64,000 bases of DNA from NCBI RefSeq assembly GCF_000577275.2, contig NZ_HG916852.1:3227001-3291000 (forward strand). Reading direction: 5' to 3'. The stretch comes from Rhizobium favelukesii (GTDB lineage Bacteria; Pseudomonadota; Alphaproteobacteria; Rhizobiales; Rhizobiaceae). The notes beneath the pieces are model-generated. The model searched no databases, was not told the origin of the DNA, and worked only from the letters and a program-made list of their open reading frames with translations. Positions 15,410-25,534 of the stretch are shown piece after piece (the first letter of the stretch is position 1; every line of letters begins with the position of its first letter). The position numbers and the translations under genes are program-made.

Positions 15410-17164
15410 TCACTTATCAAGGATGGATTTGAGGACGCGGCGCAGTTCGGCTTCCGGATTGGAAACCATTGAATCTGCACGCCAGGCGACGTGGTGATCG
15501 GGCCGCACGAGAATGGCGCCAGAATCCCGGACCTCGCGCGCATTCGCCCAATCGCCAACCAGGTCCTGCCATTGCTGGCGAGGTCCGATCATGTGCGTGG
15601 CGATCCGGATATTGAACTCCTTTGCGAGTGCCTTGGCAGCCGCTAGCCAGCCATCACCACCGATACCAGTCAGAACCGTGAAGGCGCCGTGGCCGGTCAG
15701 GTCGAGGGTGGAGACTTTCTCACCACCGTGATTGAACAGCCAAATATGCGGCAGCCGTGCGCCGGGCCATGTCGTCGGCTGGTAGTGAAGTTCCGGGTCC
15801 TTCGCGAAAGCCGGCTCTGGTCGACCGTCGGCAACGACGGCACTTGACCTGTACCGCTGGTTCATCTCGACGCCATGCGCGTCGAACTCGTAAACCTTGT
15901 AGGCGATCGCTTCCCGGATCGCCTTGCGCTGCCTCTCCGCCTCTGGAGTATCCTTGCAGCGGGCGTCCATGTTTTCCTGCATCTTGACCGGATCGACAGA
16001 GTCCAGAAGGCCGAGGGCCTTGAAGATCGGGCCGAACTCTTCGATCGACTTGTTGGCTCGCGTCACGATCTGCTTGGCGATCGGCGCACGCTCAGCATTG
16101 TAGCTATCAAGCAGACCCATTCCGGCCTGTCCCTTCAGCACCATGGACAGCTTCCATGCGAAATTGAAGGCGTCCTGGATCGACGTGTTGGAGCCAAGTC
16201 CGTTCGACGGAGGATGCCGGTGGGTGGCATCTCCCATGCAGAAGACACGGCCCTTGGACATCGCCACTGCGTACATGTTGTTGACGGTCCAGGTCGAGAC
16301 CGACTTGATCTTCGGCTGGAGCTCCTGGTCACCGACGAGGTCCCGAACCACCTTGACGGCGAAATCCTCGGTCACGTCAGGCGCCGGCCGGTTGATGTCG
16401 TAGCCCCAGACGATCAGCCATTCGTGCCAGGGCCGGACCATGCGCACCAGGCCCATTCCGATGCCGCCGACATCCGCGCCCGGCTGCAGCACCCAGTAAA
16501 GCACGGAGGGTCGGTGCGCGACATGCCGCGACAGATCGGCCTCGAACAGGATGTTCATCGAGCCGCCGACACCCATCTTGCCTTCGAAGGAAAGACCCGC
16601 CTGTTCGGCCACCCTCGAATTGCCACCATCGGCGCCAACCAGGAACTTGGACCGGACGCTAAATTCCTTGCCCGTCAGCCGGTCGAGACAGGTGGTGGTG
16701 ACGCCGTCGGCATCCTGCGCATGGCTGACGTACTCCGTCGACATGCGCGCCTGCGTGCCACGCGAGCAGGCAGCCTTGAAGAGCAGCGGCTCCATGAAGG
16801 TCTGCGGCAGGTCGTTCATCAGGCTGGGTGAGGAGAGTTGATGCTCGGCGCGAGACAGCGGATGCTTGCCCCAGCTCTTCATGCGGCCGATTTCCTCACC
16901 CGTCAGCGACGTGCAGAAGACGTTCTCACCCATCAGATCCTGCTCGGCGGCGAACATATAGGCTTCGTCTTCGACATCGCGACCGAGATCGCGCAACACC
17001 TCCATCGTGCGCTGATTGGTGATATGGGCGCGCGGTGTATTGGCGAGCCATCGGAAGCGATTAATCACCATGTTCTCGACGCCGTAAGTCGACAGCAGCG
17101 CCGCAGTTGCAGATCCGGCAGGGCCGGTTCCGATGATGAGTACGTCCGTTGTGATATCAGCCAT
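15410..17164 (-). CDS. FAD-dependent phenol-type hydroxylase (TfdB-like)
   Basis: The 584-residue protein is a single-component aromatic flavoprotein hydroxylase. It has the N-terminal Rossmann motif GTGPAGSA (12-19), the second FAD/NADPH segment FLVGADGGNS, and the FAD-ribityl motif VFCMGDATHRHPPSNGLG, followed by the thioredoxin-like C-terminal domain typical of phenol and 2,4-dichlorophenol monooxygenases. It hydroxylates a phenolic ring with NADPH and oxygen, presumably producing hydroxyquinol or a catechol for the co-encoded intradiol dioxygenases. Its ATG overlaps the stop of the livM-like gene by 8 bases. Whether the substrate is resorcinol-like, a chlorophenol or another phenol is not decided by the sequence. 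Confidence 0.9.
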   Translation of the reverse strand: MADITTDVLIIGTGPAGSATAALLSTYGVENMVINRFRWLANTPRAHITNQRTMEVLRDLGRDVEDEAYMFAAEQDLMGENVFCTSLTGEEIGRMKSWGKHPLSRAEHQLSSPSLMNDLPQTFMEPLLFKAACSRGTQARMSTEYVSHAQDADGVTTTCLDRLTGKEFSVRSKFLVGADGGNSRVAEQAGLSFEGKMGVGGSMNILFEADLSRHVAHRPSVLYWVLQPGADVGGIGMGLVRMVRPWHEWLIVWGYDINRPAPDVTEDFAVKVVRDLVGDQELQPKIKSVSTWTVNNMYAVAMSKGRVFCMGDATHRHPPSNGLGSNTSIQDAFNFAWKLSMVLKGQAGMGLLDSYNAERAPIAKQIVTRANKSIEEFGPIFKALGLLDSVDPVKMQENMDARCKDTPEAERQRKAIREAIAYKVYEFDAHGVEMNQRYRSSAVVADGRPEPAFAKDPELHYQPTTWPGARLPHIWLFNHGGEKVSTLDLTGHGAFTVLTGIGGDGWLAAAKALAKEFNIRIATHMIGPRQQWQDLVGDWANAREVRDSGAILVRPDHHVAWRADSMVSNPEAELRRVLKSILDK

Positions 17165-18245
17165 TTGGCTCTCCTATCTTCTTGTGTCCGAGAGGTCCGC
17201 CTTTGAGGATTCGGCGAACCGGAAAAAGCTGGATGCCGGTGCGGTCGGAAAACAGGCCCCAAAGCCCGCGCGGCGCAAACAGCATCGTGACGATGGCGAC
17301 CAGGCCGAGGATCAAGAGATACCAGGAGCCATAGCCAGCAAGCAGGTTCTGCAACAGGAAGAAAACGATGACGCCGACAATCGGCCCCTCGACCGTACCG
17401 ATGCCGCCGATGACGACGATGAAGATCACGTAGGCCGTCCAGTCGATCACCGAGAACGCGGCATCTGGCGAGATGCGTTGCTTCTGGACATAGATCAGCG
17501 CGCCACAGCAGCCGGTCAGAAATGCCGCGGTTAGGTAGACCATGGTCTTCATCCGCCGCGCATCGACGCCGACGGCGCGTGCCGCCTGCTCATTGTCCCG
17601 GACAGCCGCAAGACCCAGCCCGTGCCGCGATCGCAGCAACCGGTAGATGGCTCCGATGGTGGCCAAGGCGAGTACCAGCGCGAGCCAATAGGTCAAAGCA
17701 TCGCCGGCCTCCGCCGATTTCATGCGCAAAAGGGATTTCAACAGGTCGACGCCGATCATGTCGCGCGTCGCGTCACGCGGCAACGATGTGCCGGTTCCGC
17801 CACCAAGCGCCTTCCACTGGGCGAAGAGCAGACGACCGACCTCGGCGATGACCCATGTGCCAATGGCAAAATAGGGACCGTAAAGGCGGAAGGTGAAAAA
17901 GGCCGTCGGCACGGCGACGATGACCGCAAAGACACCGGCCACGAACACCGCCGCCACAGGATCGAGGCCCAACAGGCTGACGAGAGCAAACACGGCGTAA
18001 GCCCCGCAGCCGACGAAGAGTTGCTGGCCGACCGAAATCAGGCCGGCATATCCGGCAAGCAGGTTCCAGCATTGCGCCAGCACCAGCATGGTGAGGATGA
18101 AGAACAGGTCCTGGACGGCACCGCGCGACACCAGAAGCGGCGCCAGGAACGCGAGGACCACCGCGATGGCAGCCATGACGGCGAATGCCGCGGAAGCGCC
18201 CGTACGGGTCTCGACTTTGAAGGTTGGTGCGAGCAACTGTTCCAT
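17157..18245 (-). CDS. Branched-chain/aromatic ABC transporter permease (LivM type)
   Basis: The start is the ATG at 18245 (MEQLLAPTFKVETR); the frame is open further upstream inside the livH-like gene. The 362-residue protein has about nine to ten hydrophobic segments and the LivM signatures LLAGYAGLISVGQQ and the loop around GLAAVRDNEQAARAVGVD, which contacts the ATPase. The C-terminal FAPRGLWGLF is also typical. It forms the inner-membrane channel with the LivH-type protein. Given the neighbouring hydroxylase and dioxygenases, the imported compound is probably an aromatic acid or phenol derivative, not an amino acid. Confidence 0.9.
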   Translation of the reverse strand: MEQLLAPTFKVETRTGASAAFAVMAAIAVVLAFLAPLLVSRGAVQDLFFILTMLVLAQCWNLLAGYAGLISVGQQLFVGCGAYAVFALVSLLGLDPVAAVFVAGVFAVIVAVPTAFFTFRLYGPYFAIGTWVIAEVGRLLFAQWKALGGGTGTSLPRDATRDMIGVDLLKSLLRMKSAEAGDALTYWLALVLALATIGAIYRLLRSRHGLGLAAVRDNEQAARAVGVDARRMKTMVYLTAAFLTGCCGALIYVQKQRISPDAAFSVIDWTAYVIFIVVIGGIGTVEGPIVGVIVFFLLQNLLAGYGSWYLLILGLVAIVTMLFAPRGLWGLFSDRTGIQLFPVRRILKGGPLGHKKIGEPNG

Positions 18246-18250
18246 GACGC

Positions 18251-19100
18251 TCAATCCACTGCGCGCGGGAAAAGGCCGCGCGGCTTGAACAGGAGGACGA
18301 GAAGGAAGGCGAGATGCCCGGCGAGGATCTGCCATTCCGGATTGACGGCCGCCCCGATCGTCTGCGCGACACCAAGTATGATGCCGCCGGCCAGCGTTCC
18401 CCAAAGTGAGCCCAGCCCGCCAATGATGACGGCTTCGAAGGCATAGATCAGCCGGGCCGGTCCCGACGTCGGATCAAAATTGGCGCGCGTTCCGAGGAAC
18501 AGTGCCGCGATGGTCACCACGACCATGGCAAGGCCTGTCGCCATGGCAAAAATGCGTTGCGGCCGGATGCCCATCAGGCCTGCCGTGGTGACATCGTCGG
18601 ATGTGGCACGAAACGCCCGGCCGATCGAGGTGCGATAGATCAACTGGTTCAGCGCAATGATGGCGAGGATCGCTGAGCCAAAGGTCAGCATCGGCATGAC
18701 ACCGACATTGATCGGCCCCAGCGAAACGGAAGCCGTCTCGAGCGCGCCGGTTGATATCCGACGGCTGTCGGCCGTAAAGCCTTCCAGCAAGCCATTCTGG
18801 ATGACGATCGAAAGACCGAACGTGACGAGCAGAGGCGGCAGGATATCCTTTCCGAGCGTACGGTTGAGCAAGTGGTATTGAAGGACCCAACCGGCTGAGA
18901 ACATGAGGGGAGCCGCAATGAGCGCGGCAACGAAAGGATGAAGCCCCAGCAGGGAAACAAGCAACAGGATCAGAAAGGCGGCGAAGACGATCAGGTCGCC
19001 ATGCGCAAGGTTGACAAGCCGCATGATGCCGAAGACCAGGCTTAGTCCCGCGGCAAAAAGCGCATAAAGCCCGCCGAGCAAGATGCCTTGCGCTATCGTA

Positions 19101-19114
<14 letters not shown>
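18251..19114 (-). CDS. Branched-chain/aromatic ABC transporter permease (LivH type)
   Basis: The start is placed at the ATG at 19114 (MNWLDTIAQGILLGG), with GGAG nine bases upstream; two earlier in-frame starts overlap the ATPase gene more deeply. The 287-residue protein shows the LivH motifs GILLGGLYALFAAGLSLVFG and MRLVNLAHGDL near the N terminus and the EAFRATSDD-like loop, here GRAFRATSDDVTTAGLMGI. It has about eight membrane helices. It pairs with the LivM-type permease encoded 5 bases downstream. Confidence 0.9.
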
Positions 19115-19819
<705 letters not shown>

Positions 19820-19820
<1 letters not shown>

Positions 19821-20539
19821 CACACATCGATCCCCAGGTAGATTTCGCGAACTTGCTTCGAGTTCATGATCTCGTCGGGCTTACCGATGCCGATCACGCG
19901 ACCGAAATGCAGGACAAGCAGACGACCGACCACGGCGTTCAGCGCATGCAGGACATGCTCGATCCAGATCACCGCAATGCCTTTGTTGTGCAGGCCGCGG
20001 ATGGTCGCCACCAGTGCCCGGCACTCGCCTTCCGTCAGCCCGCCGGCAATCTCGTCGAGCAGCAGAAGTTTCGGATCGGTTGCCATCGCGCGCGCCAGTT
20101 CCAACCGCTTGCGCTGCAGCAGCGTGAGGCTGCCGGCCATTGCATTGGCTTTGTCAATCAGACCGGTGTCGATGAGGATTTCTGCACAGCGATCGGCAAC
20201 CTCCCCTTCCCGCTTTCGCGCGCCGAACGATCCGGCCACCAGCAGGTTCTCGAACACCGTGAGCTGATCAAAGGGCTGCGGAATCTGGAAGGTGCGACCC
20301 ATCCCGGCAAAGCACCGCGCCATCGGCGGTGTATTGGTCACGTCGGAGCCTCTGAAACGGATCGCGCCTTTGTCTACAGAAATGTTGCCATTGATCAGAT
20401 TGAACACCGTCGACTTGCCGGCGCCGTTCGGGCCGATGATCCCGAGTGCCTCGCCGTCTTCCACGGCAAAGGAAATCTGTTCGGCGACGGTCAACGCGCC
20501 GAACTTCTTCGAGACACCTTCCAGTTCCAATATTGGCAT
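19820..20539 (-). CDS. ABC transporter ATP-binding protein (LivG type)
   Basis: The start is the ATG at 20539 (MPILELEGVSKKFG), after GGGAGAGAG. The 239-residue ATPase has Walker A GPNGAGKST, the LivG-type loop ARCFAGMGRTFQIPQPFDQL, a changed signature region LTLLQRKRLELARAMATDP (LTLLQ in place of LSGGQ, as is common in LivG), and Walker B LLLLDEIAGGL. It energises import with the LivF-type subunit. The gene starts 66 bases after the binding-protein gene. Confidence 0.92.
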
Positions 20540-20605
20540 CCATCTCTCTCCCACGAAGGGAGCCGCCTCCACGGCTCCCCGCTCGCCTCATGAGCGCTGA
20601 CGCGC

Positions 20606-21889
20606 TCAGGCGATCAGCTCCATTTTTCCCCCGGTCGGTATGTTGGGTGCCGTGGCGTTCTCGACGATGACGAGATCATAACCCTTGCCACCCTGCTTCA
20701 GCCGCCACTGGCCTCCGACAAGGGGCGTCTTGGCGACATTCTTTTGTGCAAAGGGCGGCAGTTTCTCGCTGCCCCAGGCGATCGGCCCAACAAGCGTATC
20801 AAGCTTCGTTTCACCAATGACCTTGGCCACGGTCTCGCCGTCACTCGGATCCTCGGCTCGCTTCATGACATCGACCCCGAGTTCGAACAGCGCGTGCGCA
20901 AATCCGATCGGCTGTGTCCAGGGCCGGCCCGTCGCCTTGGTGAAGGCGTCGGCGACCTGCGCCGCCGTCTCGCCCGTCAGTGATGATTTGAACGGGTGGC
21001 TTGGCGTCCACCAGACCTCGGTCGAGAGATTGTGACCAGCATCGCCGAGCGATTCCACCGTTTGCGGGAAAAGCAGAGCCTTACCCACTGAGGCAACCTT
21101 TGGCTTGAAGCCCTGCTGCTTCGCCTGATTCCAGAAGGTCGTGAGATCCGGTGGGATAACGACACCGGTGACGATCTCGGCGTTCGCCTGCTTGAATGCG
21201 TTGATCTGCGCGGAGAAATCATCCGAAAGGTTCTGGAAGCGGCCTGGATCGGTCAGCGTATAGCCGAGCTTCTCGAGCACCGGCGGGAAGCCCACGACCT
21301 TGTCTCCCCACGCGTTGCCATCCCCGTCGTTGGGGAACAGTCCGCCGACCTTCTTGTTGGTCTCGACCTGGCCCCACATGCCGGTAAAGACGGCAATGAT
21401 GTCCTCGAGCCCCCAGAAGAAGTGATAGGCGAAGTTGAACGGTTTCCAGGAATTCGGGTCGCCGGGATTTGCCTGCTGGCCGATGAACCATGGCTGCCAC
21501 GGCGCCACCGTGGAAATGCAAGGCATTTCTTCGGCTTCGCAGGTCGTCGACACCGGGTTGGTTGTTTCAGGCGTCGAGGAAACGAGGACCAGGTTTACCT
21601 CATCGGCGACGATCAGTTCCTTGGTCACCTCGGCGGCACGATTGGGATTGGACTGGCTGTCTTTGACGACAATCTCATAATCGAGGCCCATCTTCTTGGT
21701 CGTCGCCAAAAAGTTCTCGATCACGAACTTGTCGGCCTCGCCGAAGGCGGCAAGCGGTCCGGTTTGCGGACTGACATAGCCGAGCTTGATCGAGCTCTTC
21801 TGTGCCAGCGCCGGCAAAGCCAGCCCGGATGTGGCGGCAAGCACGCCGGTGGCTGCCGTCTGTTTCAGGAATTCGCGCCTGGTTGTCAT
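20606..21889 (-). CDS. Tat-exported periplasmic substrate-binding protein (LIV family)
   Basis: The 427-residue protein begins MTTRREFLKQTAATGVLAAT, a twin-arginine signal, and the mature part (IKLGYVSPQTGPLAAFGEAD) is a type I periplasmic-binding protein of the branched-chain amino acid / aromatic family. A strong GGAGGAG ribosome site precedes it. Tat export is unusual for such proteins and implies folding before export. It supplies the LIV-type permeases encoded downstream. The ligand is presumably the aromatic substrate of the operon. Confidence 0.9.
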   Translation of the reverse strand: MTTRREFLKQTAATGVLAATSGLALPALAQKSSIKLGYVSPQTGPLAAFGEADKFVIENFLATTKKMGLDYEIVVKDSQSNPNRAAEVTKELIVADEVNLVLVSSTPETTNPVSTTCEAEEMPCISTVAPWQPWFIGQQANPGDPNSWKPFNFAYHFFWGLEDIIAVFTGMWGQVETNKKVGGLFPNDGDGNAWGDKVVGFPPVLEKLGYTLTDPGRFQNLSDDFSAQINAFKQANAEIVTGVVIPPDLTTFWNQAKQQGFKPKVASVGKALLFPQTVESLGDAGHNLSTEVWWTPSHPFKSSLTGETAAQVADAFTKATGRPWTQPIGFAHALFELGVDVMKRAEDPSDGETVAKVIGETKLDTLVGPIAWGSEKLPPFAQKNVAKTPLVGGQWRLKQGGKGYDLVIVENATAPNIPTGGKMELIA

Positions 21890-21922
21890 CTCATTCTCCT
21901 CCCATTCCCCCTTGTGTGACGA

Positions 21923-22980
21923 CTAATTCTCCGGCCGGCGGCCCTCCCAGGCCTGCTGCAGCAATGCGCGGATCGATTGCCGATCGATCGATCGAGGATT
22001 CCAATAGGGGTTCTCGACCGCGACCTGGCTTGCCTTGTCGAGGTCGGCCTCGGTCAGGCCGAGATCACGCAGCGCCCGCGGCGCGCCGATCGACTTTGCA
22101 AAGTCCCAAAGCCCGCCGCCGACCGAATCTCCGAAAATCTCTGACACAGGCTGAAGAAGCTCCGGCACCGCCACGGCGTTAAAGGCCGCCGTGTGCGGCA
22201 GCATGATCGCATGCGTCTCGGCATGCGGTGTGTCGAAGGTGCCGCCAAGCGTGTGGCAAATCTTGTGATGCAGGGCCATGCCAACCGCTCCGAGCACTGT
22301 GCCGCAAAGCCAGGCGCCGTAAAGACCGCCCGCCCGCGCCGTGAGGTCACTCGGCGTCGCGATGATTTCCGGAAGTGCAGCCCGGAAGGCGCGCAAGCCT
22401 TCGACAGCCATGAGGGTCGAGATCGGGTTGCGGTCCTGCGCGTAGAGCGCTTCGACAGCATGGGCCATGGCGTTTAGACCCGAGGTCACAGACAAACCAA
22501 CCGGAAGGCCCGTTGTCAGCGTGGCATCGTAGATCACCACTTCGGGCAGGATCCTGGCATCTTTCACCGTCGACTTGCGCCCTCGGTTTGACCAAGGATC
22601 GGCGTGACCTCCGAGCCTGCGTAGGTCGTTGGAATGACGATCTGTGGCAAGTTCGTCCGATAAGCGATGGCCTTGCCGAGACCCGTCGTCGAGCCGCCGC
22701 CGAGCGACACGACGCAATCGGCCCCGCTTTCCCCGACCAGCTTCATTGCCGTCTCGGTGACATCGACAGGCGTGTGCATGACGGCGCCGCTGAACACGCC
22801 GACGGCCAGCGACCCGATCTTCGTAGCCAGTGCCTTCGCGTCACTCTTCTGCTGTGGCGTGGACAGAACCAAGGCTCTCCGGCGACCGATCTTGGCGATC
22901 CAGTTTGCCACCTCTTGGCTAGCCCCTTCGCCGAAAACGATATGGGCCGGGCTGCCGGCATAGTGAAAGGACAGGCTCAT
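21923..22980 (-). pseudogene. Maleylacetate reductase, interrupted by a one-base frameshift
   Basis: Two overlapping frames together encode a complete iron-type alcohol dehydrogenase of the maleylacetate reductase family. The first (start 22980, MSLSFHYAGSPAHIVFGEG) carries the NAD site VVSLGGGSTTGLGKAIAYRT and IPTTYAGSEVTPILGQTEG, then stops at ASRR. The second resumes with GRKSTVKDARILPEVVIYD and runs through the histidine-rich region MALHHKICHTLGGTFDTPHAETHA to the end. Continuity is restored by one extra base around 22578-22584, where the DNA reads ACCGAGGGCGCAAG. Maleylacetate reductase converts the ring-cleavage product to 3-oxoadipate, so its loss would block the pathway encoded here, unless another copy exists or this is a sequencing error. 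The start overlaps the stop of the first dioxygenase gene (ATGA). Confidence 0.85.
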
Positions 22981-23852
22981 TTTGTTTTCTCCGGTCTTGC
23001 CCGCACCATCACGAAGGTGAAATCGACCTGCTTCATCTGCGACACGTCTCCGCTGACCGGGCAAAAGTCCAAGACCAGCTCAGGTTTGACGCCAAACAAC
23101 GCGTCCTCATGGAGATGCGGATCGTTTTGATCATAGACATGCGTGGTGATCGTCTCGAAACCTAAAGCGCGGACCACAAAATGCAGATGCGCCGGCCGAT
23201 GAAGGGGATAGCCCGCGGCTGCCAGCAGATGTCCGACCGGGCCGTCGTCGGGCACGCTGTATCCTTTCGGCATGACCGTGCGGTAGTTGACGCTTCCATC
23301 GGCATCGGCGCGGAAAAGGCCCCGCAGGTTGTGCTCGGGCTGCAGATCCGGCTGCTGGTTCTCATAGAGGCCCTGGGCATTGGCCTGCCAGGTGATGAGC
23401 TCGGCCGAGGGGATCGGGTGCCCGTCGAGGTCGATGATCCGGGCCGAGACGCAAAGCGGCTCTCCCACGCCATCAAGCGAAATCGAGCTGCCCAGCGGGC
23501 GCTCCGGCACATCACTGCGAAAGAACGGGCCGCGGATGGTGTTGGGGGTTGCGCCTTTCGGCCGCCGCGAATTGATCTCTTCCACGAGGGCCGACGCACC
23601 AATCAGGTCGGAGAGCAACACCCACTCCTGACGGCGTTCATCGGAGGCATGGCCGACTTCCGTCAAAAACGCGATCACCCTGCGCCAATCATCCTGGGTG
23701 GGCCGGAATTCCTTGATCAGTTCATGCGTGTGCTTGGCGACTGCCGCCATGAGGCTGGGCAACTGGTCGCCCTTGCCGGAGGGCATGCGCTCAGCAAACA
23801 CGTCGGAGGAAGTGGCTTCACTGAAAATAAGCGCATCGGCTGCCGGCGGCAT
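22977..23852 (-). CDS. Intradiol ring-cleavage dioxygenase, second copy
   Basis: The 291-residue protein has the same architecture as the dioxygenase at 14503-15402: helical linker domain (about 30-110), GPFFRSDVPERPLG, and Fe ligands in GYSVPDDGPVG (Tyr) and RPAHLHFVV (two His). The two proteins are clearly related but diverged, so this is not a recent tandem copy. It is the first gene of the operon, divergent from the LysR gene at 23951. It may prefer a differently substituted hydroxyquinol or catechol than the copy at the other end of the operon. Such dioxygenases are cytoplasmic. Confidence 0.9.
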   Translation of the reverse strand: MPPAADALIFSEATSSDVFAERMPSGKGDQLPSLMAAVAKHTHELIKEFRPTQDDWRRVIAFLTEVGHASDERRQEWVLLSDLIGASALVEEINSRRPKGATPNTIRGPFFRSDVPERPLGSSISLDGVGEPLCVSARIIDLDGHPIPSAELITWQANAQGLYENQQPDLQPEHNLRGLFRADADGSVNYRTVMPKGYSVPDDGPVGHLLAAAGYPLHRPAHLHFVVRALGFETITTHVYDQNDPHLHEDALFGVKPELVLDFCPVSGDVSQMKQVDFTFVMVRARPEKTK

Positions 23853-23898
23853 GCGTCCCTCCCAAGCACTCGCATCGTTGCTCAGAGTAACTTAGCAG

Positions 23899-23910
23899 GC
23901 CAGTACTGGC
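23899..23910. promoter_or_regulatory. 12-bp palindrome in the dioxygenase / LysR intergenic region
   Basis: GCCAGTACTGGC is a perfect palindrome located about 47 bases upstream of the first dioxygenase gene and about 40 bases before the LysR start. Its place between divergent genes suggests a regulator site, but it does not have the T-N11-A form. Confidence 0.35.
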
Positions 23911-23937
23911 TGATTGATGATTTGATTCAACTTTAAT

Positions 23938-23952
23938 ATAACAGATCGTTAT
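23938..23952. promoter_or_regulatory. LysR-type T-N11-A box overlapping the regulator start codon
   Basis: ATAAC-AGATC-GTTAT is a perfect 5-bp inverted repeat with the T-N11-A spacing of LysR-type sites. It overlaps the ATG of the LysR gene at 23951, the usual place for an autorepression site, and lies about 86 bp from the divergent operon. Confidence 0.5.
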
Positions 23953-24901
23953 GAAGATTGACGAACGTCACCTGATACAGCTCGCCGCTGTGGTCAAGAC
24001 CGGCGGCGTGACCGAGGGAGCGGCCCTCCTCGGACTCGCGCAGCCGGCCGTCTCGCGCACGCTGTCGATGCTTGAAATGCGTCTCGGCGAGCCATTGTTC
24101 ATCAAAGGACGCAGACCGTTGCAGCCGACGTCGCTTGGCCTGTCACTGGCTGAGCAAGGGCTGGTGATGCTGGCCGCGTCCCGGAAAGCGTCGGATCTGG
24201 TGGAAAGCTTCCGCGTCGGCAAAAGCGGCGTCGTGCGCGTCGGAGGCACGCCCTTCTTCATGGATGCGCTGATCGCAGGGTTGTGCGCCGAGTTTCAGGT
24301 CACCCATCCCGACGTTCGGATCGATCAAAGCTACGGCTACTTTCCTGATCTGCGGGCTGCGCTCAAGGCCGACCAGATCGACCTTGCCATCTGCCCGATC
24401 GACATTCTCGACGAAGGCTCCGGCTTGGAATTCCAGCAGATCTTGCCGGGGCGCAACGTGATTGCCTGCCGCGTCACGCATCCGCTGCTGCTGAAGCGCC
24501 GGCCGCAGCCAAGCCAGCTTCTCGATTATCCCTGGGTCGCCCCGCCGCCTGGCAGCCCGCTGCTTGCCGATCTTCGCGCCCTGCTGCTCTCCTTCGGCGC
24601 AACCGAGATCAAAATCCGCTATTCCGGCGGCTCGCTGATGAGCGTGATCAACTATCTCAAGGCGGCCGACGCCCTGACCGTCATGCCGCACAGCGTGGTC
24701 TTCGCATTGCGCAAGGAAAAATCCATCACCGCCCTACCCCTGACGATCCCGCATCCGGAGCGAGCGCTGGCAATTCTCACGCGGGCGGACTCGGCGCGAT
24801 CGCCTGCGGTCGATCAGTTCGCGCAACATATTCGCTCCGGATTCGAAAGCCTGCGTCATCTGATCAAGAGGCATGAGGAGGCTGTGGTCTGGGGGCGGTA
24901 G
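23951..24901 (+). CDS. LysR-family regulator of the aromatic catabolic operon
   Basis: The 316-residue protein has a helix-turn-helix N-terminal domain (about 5-64; LAQPAVSRTLSMLEMRLGEP) and a periplasmic-binding-like effector domain (about 95-300). It is divergent from the nine-gene catabolic operon with 98 bp between them, the standard arrangement for a LysR activator of aromatic degradation (compare CatR and GbpR types). The inducer is probably the imported aromatic or its ring-cleavage product. A T-N11-A site overlaps its own start. Confidence 0.9.
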   Translation: MKIDERHLIQLAAVVKTGGVTEGAALLGLAQPAVSRTLSMLEMRLGEPLFIKGRRPLQPTSLGLSLAEQGLVMLAASRKASDLVESFRVGKSGVVRVGGTPFFMDALIAGLCAEFQVTHPDVRIDQSYGYFPDLRAALKADQIDLAICPIDILDEGSGLEFQQILPGRNVIACRVTHPLLLKRRPQPSQLLDYPWVAPPPGSPLLADLRALLLSFGATEIKIRYSGGSLMSVINYLKAADALTVMPHSVVFALRKEKSITALPLTIPHPERALAILTRADSARSPAVDQFAQHIRSGFESLRHLIKRHEEAVVWGR

Positions 24902-24919
24902 CAGCTTACCGCTACCGCC
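24894..24919. terminator. Hairpin between convergent LysR and msrB genes
   Basis: GGCGGTAGC / GCTACCGCC forms a perfect 9-bp stem with an 8-base loop. It overlaps the LysR stop codon and the last bases of msrB, so it can serve both convergent transcripts. No T run is present. Confidence 0.45.
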
Positions 24920-25445
24920 ATGATAGGCCAGTGGCGACCAATGTCGCCTCCGCGACGGTCAACGACCTCGCAGGCTCGCCTTCTGGGCCACCGCGGCCGA
25001 GCTTGTCAGGAAGTGGCTGCCCCTTTGGCGTGAACTCGAGCGACCCTGAATTTATGCAGAAGCGCTCACCGGTGGGAGGCGGGCCGTCCGGAAAGACGTG
25101 GCCCTGGTGCGCACCGCAACGCGCGCAAACGATCTCCGTCCTGACTGTGCCGTAGCGGGTATCGCGAATATGCCGCAGATGACCCTTCGCGACCGGAGCC
25201 GTGAAGCTCGGCCAGCCTGTGCCGCTTTCAAATTTCGCAACAGCCCTGAACAGGGGAAGACCGCACAGGTGGCAGGTATAAAGGCCCTCGCGTCGCTCGT
25301 GGAGGAACACGCCACAGAACGGCGCCTCCTCACCATGCTCAAGCAGCAAATGGCGGTCCTCTTCGTTGAGGTCCGCCACAAACTGCTGCATCTGTTCTCG
25401 AGTGGGAGGAGTGAGATCGAACTGCAATTCGAGGACATCACGCAT
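24912..25445 (-). CDS. msrB: Peptide-methionine (R)-S-oxide reductase
   Basis: The 177-residue protein is a complete MsrB. It has two CxxC zinc-binding pairs (YTCHLCG and VCARCG), the GTGWPSF segment, the substrate motif GAHQGHVFPDGP, and the catalytic Cys in RFCINSGSLEF. It reduces the R epimer of methionine sulfoxide and complements the MsrA encoded at 5949. No signal peptide is present, so it is cytoplasmic, whereas the MsrA is exported. The N-terminal 40 residues and the C-terminal tail are longer than in the minimal enzyme. Confidence 0.95.
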   Translation of the reverse strand: MRDVLELQFDLTPPTREQMQQFVADLNEEDRHLLLEHGEEAPFCGVFLHERREGLYTCHLCGLPLFRAVAKFESGTGWPSFTAPVAKGHLRHIRDTRYGTVRTEIVCARCGAHQGHVFPDGPPPTGERFCINSGSLEFTPKGQPLPDKLGRGGPEGEPARSLTVAEATLVATGLSWR

Positions 25446-25534
25446 TCCTGGTCCTCTTTGGCCCCGGCGGATGCCTGGAAACCCTTTTCAGACAGGTTAC
25501 TGTCACCAACGGGATGGCGCCGTCCCGATTGTGT

